In this document: positions 6,627-11,644 of the stretch, one piece after another
Numbering within the stretch: the first letter of the stretch is position 1
Layout: every line of letters begins with the position of its first letter
Assembly (NCBI GenBank): GCA_031397915.1
Contig: JANNMM010000153.1
Coordinates: 1 to 11,644, forward strand
DNA: 11,644 bases
Direction of reading: 5' to 3'
Source: JANYCG01 sp031397915
GTDB lineage: Bacteria > Pseudomonadota > Gammaproteobacteria > Burkholderiales > Burkholderiaceae_C
The notes under the pieces: model-generated
Databases searched by the model: none
Told to the model about the DNA's origin: nothing
What the model saw: the letters and a program-made list of their open reading frames with translations, nothing else
Translations under genes and position numbers: made by a program

Positions 6627-6896
6627 ATGAAAAATCCAAACTTCAAACTGCTGCCCGTGGCTCTGCTGGCTGCCGCGCTGGTTGCCGCCTGTGGTGGGCG
6701 TACAGACGTACCACCGGTTGTCGCACCCGTGAGCGGGGTGCCCGTGCCCGGCGACCTCGACACCAACGTCGCATCGGTGGTGAGTTACACCGACCAGCTG
6801 ATCGCCCAGGATGAGAACAGCGATCCGGTGGATATCAACGGGCTGACGTTGGCGGCTGACGAAACATCAGAACCATCGACGTCAGTCGTCTTCTGA
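6627..6896 (+). CDS. Small lipoprotein of the DUF4331 cluster
   Basis: An 89-residue protein of no family I recognise. It has a charged start, a hydrophobic stretch to residue 20 and a lipobox Val-Ala-Ala-Cys with Cys22, so it should be lipid-anchored in the envelope. Asp is not at position +2 (Gly-Gly follows), so outer-membrane sorting is more likely. The mature part is short, Pro/Val-rich and then acidic. Two related short units, ENSDP (63-67) and ETSEP (79-83), flank VDINGLTLAAD, which looks like a repeated Ser-Asp/Glu-Pro element. AAGGAAG upstream of the ATG is a good ribosome site. It begins 23 bp after the DUF4331 stop and is followed by a terminator-like hairpin, so the two genes are probably co-expressed. 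It may be an anchor or partner of the DUF4331 protein; that is inference. Confidence 0.8.
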   Translation: MKNPNFKLLPVALLAAALVAACGGRTDVPPVVAPVSGVPVPGDLDTNVASVVSYTDQLIAQDENSDPVDINGLTLAADETSEPSTSVVF

Positions 6897-6915
6897 CCGC
6901 AGCGCGTTGGCGGTG

Positions 6916-6960
6916 AAACCCGGGTCTTTTGCCAAAAGCATCAGGCCCGGTTTTCTTTCT
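6916..6960 (+). terminator. Probable intrinsic (possibly partial) terminator
   Basis: CCGGG (6920-6924) pairs with CCCGG (6946-6950). Beyond a single mismatch, AAA (6916-6918) pairs with the first T bases of the tail. A nested hairpin CTTTT-GCC-AAAAG (6926-6938) sits inside. The run TTTTCTTTCT (6951-6960) follows. It lies 20 bp after the lipoprotein stop and 50 bp before the TPR start, so it may lower expression of the two downstream genes relative to the secreted pair. Confidence 0.55.
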
Positions 6961-7009
6961 AAAATCAAATGAAGCATTCCTGAACTTGCGACAAAAAATT
7001 GAACGCGCC

Positions 7010-8185
7010 ATGCCCAAATTCCACTATGGCCTGATGCTCCTGCTTGTCACGTTGCCAATGAGTGTGATGGCGGCATCACCCATCCGTCCATCCAGCGACA
7101 ACGAGGTGATCGAAGTCTTGCCCGCTGTCACCCGCAGCCGCATGACGGCACCCGATACCGGCCGGACACCTGCCGACCCGCGTGAAGCCGTGGCCACATC
7201 GCGACAGGCCATCACGGTAGCCCGCCAAACCGGCGACAACCGCTACTGGGGCCGCGCCCAATCCGCATTGGCACCCTGGTGGGACCGCGTCGACGCGCCG
7301 GTTGAAGTGGCCGTGCTGCAAGCCACCGTGCAACAGGGCCGACATGAGTTCGAGGCCTCGCGCAAGGTGCTGACGGCGGCGTTGGCGCGCCAGCCGGGCC
7401 ATGCGCAAGGCTGGCTGAATCTGGCTGCGCTGGAGCGTCTTTCGGGCCGGTACAACGAATCGCTGGCTGCCTGCCGTGAAGTGGCACGCGCCGGACAGAC
7501 CCTTTACGCGCAGGCTTGTGAACTCGAAACCCGATCCTTGCTCGGGGAGCATGAGCCGGCCATTCGCGGCATCGCCCGGCTGCTCACCCAGGTCGCCGAT
7601 GCAGACCAGCAAAGCTGGCTGTTGTCCTTGCTGGCCGAAGCGCGCGAGCGTGCTGGCCAGGACGCAGCCGCCCTGGCCACTTTCGAACAGAGTCTGGCGC
7701 GCCAGCCAGACCTCTACACGTCAATTGCCTTGAGTGATTTGCTCCTGCGCACTGGCAACCCGTCCAAAGCGCTTGCTGTGTTGTTGCCTTTGCCACAAAC
7801 CGATGCGGTGGTGTTGCGCCGCGGCATTGCCTGGCGGCGTCTGGGCGACAACCGTTGGCGCGAGGCATTGGTGACTTTTCAGGAGCGTGTAGCCGAATTG
7901 AAGCGCCGCGGCGATGACCCCGGTTTGCACGGCCGTGAGCTGGCCATGAGCGCGCTATGGCTGGAAGATGACGCGCCAGGCGCTTTGGCCATAGCCCGAA
8001 AAAACCTTACGTTGCAGCGTGAACCGGTGGACTGGTGGTTGGCCCTGCAGTGCGCGCAGGCGGCTGGCGACAAAAACGTCGTGGCCGACCTGTCAGGCCA
8101 ATGGGCGCGAACCGGCTTGAAAGATGCCCGGCTGGTGCCACGCATTGCTGGCGGTGGTGCCCTGGTCAGTAAGGCAGTGCCATGA
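7010..8185 (+). CDS. Secreted TPR-repeat protein
   Basis: A 391-residue protein with a signal peptide (residues 1-21, ending Val-Met-Ala) and an alpha-helical TPR-like body, so it is likely a periplasmic scaffold that binds other proteins. TPR-type helix pairs are visible at about 102-155 (FEASRKVLTAALARQPGHAQ, then GWLNLAALERLSGRYNESLA), 197-232 and 240-320. An in-frame ATG exists at 6929, but ATG 7010 is chosen because it begins the signal peptide and the earlier start would lie inside the terminator-like hairpin. Its ribosome site is weak. The stop codon overlaps the ATG of the HupE-like gene (ATGA), which implies translational coupling and a shared function. TPR proteins have no enzymatic activity of their own; its partner is unknown, the HupE-like and DUF4331 proteins being the obvious candidates. 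Confidence 0.85.
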   Translation: MPKFHYGLMLLLVTLPMSVMAASPIRPSSDNEVIEVLPAVTRSRMTAPDTGRTPADPREAVATSRQAITVARQTGDNRYWGRAQSALAPWWDRVDAPVEVAVLQATVQQGRHEFEASRKVLTAALARQPGHAQGWLNLAALERLSGRYNESLAACREVARAGQTLYAQACELETRSLLGEHEPAIRGIARLLTQVADADQQSWLLSLLAEARERAGQDAAALATFEQSLARQPDLYTSIALSDLLLRTGNPSKALAVLLPLPQTDAVVLRRGIAWRRLGDNRWREALVTFQERVAELKRRGDDPGLHGRELAMSALWLEDDAPGALAIARKNLTLQREPVDWWLALQCAQAAGDKNVVADLSGQWARTGLKDARLVPRIAGGGALVSKAVP

Positions 8186-9408
8186 AGCGCGCCCGGCAGG
8201 CTCTTGTGACATGGCTCTGGGCCTTGCTGGTATTGGTGTGCGGCGCTGGCGCAGCACACGCCCACAAAGGCAGCGACGCCTACCTTGACGTGCGCGGGTC
8301 GGCCAGTGCGGACGGCCACCGTGACCTGCGGTTTGAACTGTCAGTGGCCGTGAAGGACTTGGACCTGGCGGTTGCGGTCGACGCCAACGCCGACGGCAAG
8401 GTGACCTGGGGTGAAGTCAAGGGCGCCATGCCGTTGTTGCTGCCACTGTTGAACCAAAGCGCCAAACTGTCGGCGCAGGATGCAGCCGCTTGCCGGCTGG
8501 ATTGGCAGTTCAAAGGCGCAGAACGCCGCAGCGACGGCGCGTACCTGCAATTCACGGCGCAAGCCCTTTGCCCGGCGTCAGCTGCGCAAGGTTTTGAATA
8601 CAGCCTGTTCAAGGCGCAAGACGCGAACCATCGACTTCTGATGGCCGGCCAGATTTCGGGCAAGGATTTCTTGAGCACAACCTCACCGCAGCAGGGAGGT
8701 GCGGTGAGCCTGGGCGGCCCTGTTGCGACCGTTGGCTCGGGCGCCAGCGCTGATGCGGGCGGACAGATGGCCGCGCAGCCGCAGCCAGGTAGCCGTTGGG
8801 CCGCCGTGAAGAACTATTTTTTCCTGGGTGCCCACCACCTGCTCGAAGGGTATGACCACCTGGCATTTCTGTTGGCCCTGGTGCTGCCATTGCAACTGAG
8901 TTTGCGGTTTAACCTGCGGCGCAGCGCTTCCCCCATCCAGGCGCCCAACGCGCAGCGCAAAGTCTGGCTGAGTCTTTTGGGCACCGTCACGGCCTTCACG
9001 CTGGGCCACTCGGTCACGCTGGTGCTGGCAACGCTGGGCTGGACCACGGCTTCACCCCAATGGGTGGAGCCCGTGATCGCCCTGTCGATCGCCGCCACCG
9101 CTTTGCTGAATTTGTGGCCAATCAAAGGCCTGCGTACGGACGTGCTGGCACTGGGTTTTGGCATGGTGCATGGTTACGGCTTCGCCGGCTTGCTGCAGGA
9201 AGCCGCTGCGCCGCAAGGCCTGTTGCCCTATGCATTGGCCGGCTTCAACCTCGGGATCGAAGCAGGCCAGCTGCTGGCCGTGGGTGCCTGGGTGCTGGTC
9301 TCGCAAATTGTGGTCAACCGCAGCTGGTACCACAGCCTGGTGGTGCGCCGCGGTTCGCAGCTGCTCACCCTACTGGCGGTTTGGTGGTTCTGGCAGCGGG
9401 TGGCCTGA
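8182..9408 (+). CDS. HupE/UreJ-type membrane protein with EF-hand-bearing periplasmic domain
   Basis: A 408-residue inner-membrane protein. A signal peptide ends at Ala-His-Ala (25-27), leaving mature His-Lys-Gly-Ser-Asp. The periplasmic domain (28 to about 205) contains a canonical 12-residue EF-hand loop, Asp67-x-Asn69-x-Asp71-Gly-Lys-Val-Thr-x-x-Glu78, and two cysteines (104, 130) that could pair. The C-terminal half has about six membrane helices with HupE/UreJ_2 signatures: AHHLLEGYDHLAFLLAL (217-233), TLGHSVTLVLATLG (273-286), GFGMVHGYGFAG (325-336) and FNLGIEAGQ (355-363). HupE of hydrogenase operons is a nickel permease in the literature, and the His/Asp residues in the helices suggest metal binding; the metal here is not known. 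No hydrogenase or urease gene is nearby. Its ATG overlaps the TPR stop, and its last 39 bp overlap the converging DUF1232 gene. Confidence 0.88.
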   Translation: MKRARQALVTWLWALLVLVCGAGAAHAHKGSDAYLDVRGSASADGHRDLRFELSVAVKDLDLAVAVDANADGKVTWGEVKGAMPLLLPLLNQSAKLSAQDAAACRLDWQFKGAERRSDGAYLQFTAQALCPASAAQGFEYSLFKAQDANHRLLMAGQISGKDFLSTTSPQQGGAVSLGGPVATVGSGASADAGGQMAAQPQPGSRWAAVKNYFFLGAHHLLEGYDHLAFLLALVLPLQLSLRFNLRRSASPIQAPNAQRKVWLSLLGTVTAFTLGHSVTLVLATLGWTTASPQWVEPVIALSIAATALLNLWPIKGLRTDVLALGFGMVHGYGFAGLLQEAAAPQGLLPYALAGFNLGIEAGQLLAVGAWVLVSQIVVNRSWYHSLVVRRGSQLLTLLAVWWFWQRVA

Positions 9409-9669
9409 AGCCGAAATGTCCTGGCGCACGCGAAGTGGCAGTTTCTTCAGGAGCCACCGGATGGCCAGCGGCACGAGGATGATGTCGTCCATCACGCCCA
9501 GAAAAGGAATCACATCCGGAATCAGGTCCACCGGTGAAATCAAATACAGTGCAATGCCTGCCGTGCCCCACTTCAGCCAGGCCGGTGACGCGGGGTGGCG
9601 CAAGGCTTTCCAGAGCTGACGCGCGTCAGACCGGACCAGTGTCCAAATGACGGCAACACGTTTCCACAT
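9370..9669 (-). CDS. DUF1232 (YkvA-like) membrane protein
   Basis: A 99-residue protein with the DUF1232 signature YLISPVDLIPDVIPFLGVMDD (42-62, of which the core is SPVDLIPD and GxxDD). The domain usually forms a short hydrophobic hairpin of unknown function. The longer open frame extends upstream, but the ATG at 9669-9667 is chosen because GGAGG lies nine bases before it and the homology starts there. The C-terminus is Pro-rich. Its 3' end overlaps the last 39 bp of the converging HupE-like gene, so the two transcripts are antisense to each other there. It diverges from the gene at 9755, with an 85-bp gap that must hold both promoters. It has no evident link to the DUF4331 module. Confidence 0.85.
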   Translation of the reverse strand: MWKRVAVIWTLVRSDARQLWKALRHPASPAWLKWGTAGIALYLISPVDLIPDVIPFLGVMDDIILVPLAIRWLLKKLPLRVRQDISASGHPLPEPPNRQ

Positions 9670-9730
9670 GGTTTGATTCCTCCAGCGCCCGGATCGGGCC
9701 ACACCATAACGTGGGGGCTCGACGCTGGAT

Positions 9731-9751
9731 GACAAGTCCGCTAAGCTTGTC
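9731..9751. repeat. 6-bp inverted repeat before the start of the 9755 gene
   Basis: GACAAG (9731-9736) and CTTGTC (9746-9751) are exact inverted copies with nine bases between them, ending four bases before the ATG at 9755. It could fold in the mRNA and cover the ribosome site, or be an operator in this short divergent gap. No clear Shine-Dalgarno sequence is seen for the gene. Confidence 0.3.
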
Positions 9752-9754
9752 GAC

Positions 9755-10301
9755 ATGGATCTCCTCGCGCATGCCTTGTGGACGGGTGCTGGCGTTGCCG
9801 CGGTGCAGCGGCGCTGGCCTGTGTCTGGCACGGCTGCGGCCGCTGGTGTTGCCATGTCGGTTGTGCCCGATCTGGCGCATTCACTGCCGGTGCTGGCTTG
9901 GGTTGCAGCTGGTGATGGCACATGGGCACAGGGCCTGGCATACGCGTGGGCCACGCCCTCCACCGAGCCGGTGTTGCCGCAGTGGGTGCGCTTGTGGTCT
10001 CACCACCTGCATTGCACGACGCACAGCGTGCTGGTGGCCGCAGCGGTTACGGTGATTTGCTGGCCATGGCGGCGCGTGATGTGGCTGCCCCTCGTGGGCT
10101 GGTGGCTGCACATCGTGATCGATGTGTTCTCACATTCCAACGATTTTTACCCGGTGCCGCTTTTTTACCCGATTACGCAGCGCGGTTTTCGGCATGGTCG
10201 CATGGAACACGCCCTGGTTCGCCGCCTGGAATTACGGTGCTTTGGTGGCGGTGACGATCTGGCTGTGGCTTACGCGGCGCAAAGGTGCGGGCGTTTCCTG
10301 A
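9755..10301 (+). pseudogene. YdjM/DUF457-like integral membrane protein, split by a 1-base frameshift
   Basis: A polytopic membrane protein with His/Asp motifs of the putative metal-dependent membrane hydrolases (YdjM/DUF457-like): DLLAHALW (2-9), PDLAH (about 38-42), TTHSVL (about 88-93) and HIVIDVFSHSNDFYPVP (about 119-135). The first frame continues to a stop at 10375, but its residues after ITQRGF are low-complexity and unlike the family. Dropping one T from the TTTT at 10186-10189 gives GFGMVAWNTPWFAAWNYGAL, a final membrane helix and TRRKGAGVS, ending at TGA 10299-10301. That makes a natural 181-residue protein. The gene is therefore either truly broken in its last quarter or carries a homopolymer sequencing error. 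As it stands, the product would have a foreign C-terminus of about 62 residues. Function unknown; family call moderately sure. Confidence 0.75.
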
Positions 10302-10496
10302 GGATCCCATCACCATTGGCGTTGGAGACCCCCGGAATGGAACCCAACAAAAATTCGTTAATAATGTATTTTTAGTATTATAATGTAATAAAAATAAACT
10401 AAAAATAGTCAATTAAAATAGCAAAAAAATCAATAAATTCGTGACTTAATGGCAATCAAAAACTGACAATCTTTTGAAAAATAATTTAACCAAGCC
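10302..10496. other. Extremely AT-rich spacer between converging genes
   Basis: By hand count 25 of the 140 bases at 10351-10490 are G or C (18 %), in sharp contrast with both neighbours. No gene is supported. An exact 10-bp inverted repeat, TATTTTTAGT (10367-10376) and ACTAAAAATA (10398-10407), has a 21-bp loop. AAATTCGT occurs twice (10351-10358, 10435-10442). Because both flanking genes point into it, it needs no promoter. It could serve as a bidirectional, weak terminator, a site for nucleoid proteins, or a scar of an old insertion. Confidence 0.6.
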
Positions 10497-11644
10497 TCAA
10501 CCCAACCGTGCCCGGTGTTTCTGAATTTGCACCATCACCTGCTCTGGCGCTGTGCCACCCAGTGTGCGGCGTGAATTGAGGCTGCCGCGCAGGCTGAGAA
10601 TGTCGAACACGTCCTTCTCGATGGACGCATTGAATTGTTGCAGTTGCGTCAGCGGCAATTCCGACAAATCGAGGCCCTGCGACTGGGCCGCCTTGACGGC
10701 ATGCGCCACCGTTTCATGGGCGTCGCGAAAGGGCAGGCCTTTTTTCACCAAATAGTCGGCCAGGTCGGTCGCAGTGGCGTAGCCTTTACGGGCCGCTTGC
10801 TCCATCGCTGCCGCATTAACCTCTATACCGCCCTCTTTCCTGCCAGTTGCCGCGTTGATCTGCCCGCCAATCATCTCCGCAAAAATGCGCAAGGTGTCCT
10901 TGAGGGTATCGACCGTGTCGAACAGCGGTTCCTTGTCTTCCTGGTTGTCCTTGTTGTAGGCCAGCGGCTGGCCTTTCATCAAGGTGATGAGGCCGACCAG
11001 GTGGCCGACTACGCGGCCGGTCTTGCCGCGGGCCAGTTCGGGCACATCGGGGTTTTTCTTCTGCGGCATGATCGAGCTGCCGGTAGTGAAGCGGTCGGCG
11101 ATCTTGATGAAGGCGTAGTTCTGGCTCATCCACAGGATCAGCTCTTCCGAGAGGCGGCTGATGTGCACCATACACAGGCTGGCGGCAGCCGTGAACTCGA
11201 TGGCGAAGTCGCGGTCGCTCACGGCGTCCAGGCTGTTCTGGCAGACTTGCGGCTGGCCCGCAGCGTCAACCATGCCCAGCGTTTTGGCCACCATGTCGCG
11301 GTCCAGCGGGTATCCCGTCCCGGCCAATGCGGCTGCACCCAGCGGTAGCCAGTTCACGCGTTTGCGCACGTCTTGCAGGCGCGCTGCGTCGCGCGCGAAC
11401 ATCTCGACGTAAGCCAGCATGTGGTGGCCAAAACTCACCGGCTGCGCCACTTGAAGATGCGTGAATCCCGGCAGGATCACCTCGACGTTTTTCGCAGTCA
11501 CGTCGAGCAGGGACTTCTGCAGTACGGTCAGCAAATTGGCGAACACGTCGATCTCGCCGCGCAGCCACAGGCGCACGTCGGTGGCGACCTGGTCGTTGCG
11601 CGAGCGGCCGGTGTGCAGGCGTTTGCCAGCCAGGCCGACGATAT
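10497..11644 (-). CDS. argH: Argininosuccinate lyase (5' end outside the window)
   Basis: ArgH splits argininosuccinate into arginine and fumarate, the last step of arginine synthesis, as a cytoplasmic homotetramer. About 381 codons are present; the frame is open through the window edge, so the N-terminal 80 or so residues are missing. The first readable residues, GKRLHTGRSRNDQVATDVRL, are a conserved fumarase/lyase block. The active-site loop GSSIMPQKKNPDVPELARGK is complete and carries the Ser of the family signature GSSxMPQKKNP. PGFTHLQVAQP, near the beginning, is also typical. The codon at 11576-11574 is GTG (Val of DVRL) and not the true start. The C-terminus ends normally at 10497. No downstream hairpin terminator is clear. 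Confidence 0.97.
   Translation of the reverse strand, partial: IVGLAGKRLHTGRSRNDQVATDVRLWLRGEIDVFANLLTVLQKSLLDVTAKNVEVILPGFTHLQVAQPVSFGHHMLAYVEMFARDAARLQDVRKRVNWLPLGAAALAGTGYPLDRDMVAKTLGMVDAAGQPQVCQNSLDAVSDRDFAIEFTAAASLCMVHISRLSEELILWMSQNYAFIKIADRFTTGSSIMPQKKNPDVPELARGKTGRVVGHLVGLITLMKGQPLAYNKDNQEDKEPLFDTVDTLKDTLRIFAEMIGGQINAATGRKEGGIEVNAAAMEQAARKGYATATDLADYLVKKGLPFRDAHETVAHAVKAAQSQGLDLSELPLTQLQQFNASIEKDVFDILSLRGSLNSRRTLGGTAPEQVMVQIQKHRARLG

Noticed and set aside
6929..7009. Upstream ATG extension of the TPR protein
   Set aside because: It would start inside the terminator-like hairpin and put 27 residues before an obvious signal peptide.
10187..10192. Programmed +1 frameshift at TTT-C as the explanation of the split gene
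   Set aside because: The slip is chemically possible, but there is no visible stimulator and the following CGG is not a rare codon in such a genome; a homopolymer error or true mutation is simpler.
1..11644. Mobile element, prophage, CRISPR or defence island
   Set aside because: No transposase, integrase, phage, Cas or repeat-spacer pattern was seen; housekeeping genes frame the window on both sides.

Overview
The window looks like a chromosomal segment of a betaproteobacterium of the order Burkholderiales, probably Comamonadaceae (Rhodoferax/Polaromonas-like). The reasons are the GC-rich coding regions, the style of the ThyA, FolA and ArgH proteins, and two sharply AT-rich intergenic patches. 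This placement is inferred from protein style only. I see no insertion sequence, CRISPR array, tRNA or rRNA.

Layout: (1) 1-289: the first codons of a leftward gene leaving the window, and an AT-rich intergenic region with small repeats. (2) 290-3083, leftward: a thyA-folA-sensor kinase cluster. ThyA and FolA form the dTMP/tetrahydrofolate cycle; the CHASE3 histidine kinase 38 bp downstream has no response regulator in view. (3) 3188-4568, leftward: an ECF sigma factor and its RskA-like membrane anti-sigma factor, overlapping by a few bases. (4) 4569-5010: a divergent regulatory region. (5) 4915-9408, rightward: a 15-codon leader ORF, a secreted DUF4331 protein, a small lipoprotein, a probable (partial) terminator, then a secreted TPR protein and a HupE/UreJ-type membrane protein whose start and stop codons overlap. 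(6) 9370-10301: a DUF1232 (YkvA-like) gene on the minus strand, and divergent to it a polytopic YdjM/DUF457-like gene broken by one extra T. (7) 10302-10496: an 82 % AT spacer. (8) 10497-11644, leftward: argH, cut by the window edge.

The part most worth following up is 3188-9408. Every protein in the rightward set carries an export or membrane signal, so it reads as an envelope module. Both sides of the divergent region carry a matching promoter-like pair: GAATCC, then GCGTA after 15 bp on the minus strand and 16 bp on the plus strand. This is what one expects if the sigma factor transcribes both itself and the DUF4331 set. The predicted mature N-terminus of the DUF4331 protein is Ser-Ser-His (an ATCUN-type Cu/Ni site), that of the HupE-like protein begins with His, and the HupE-like periplasmic domain holds a canonical EF-hand loop. 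A metal-related surface system under ECF control is therefore a testable hypothesis. Its substrate is not shown by the sequence.
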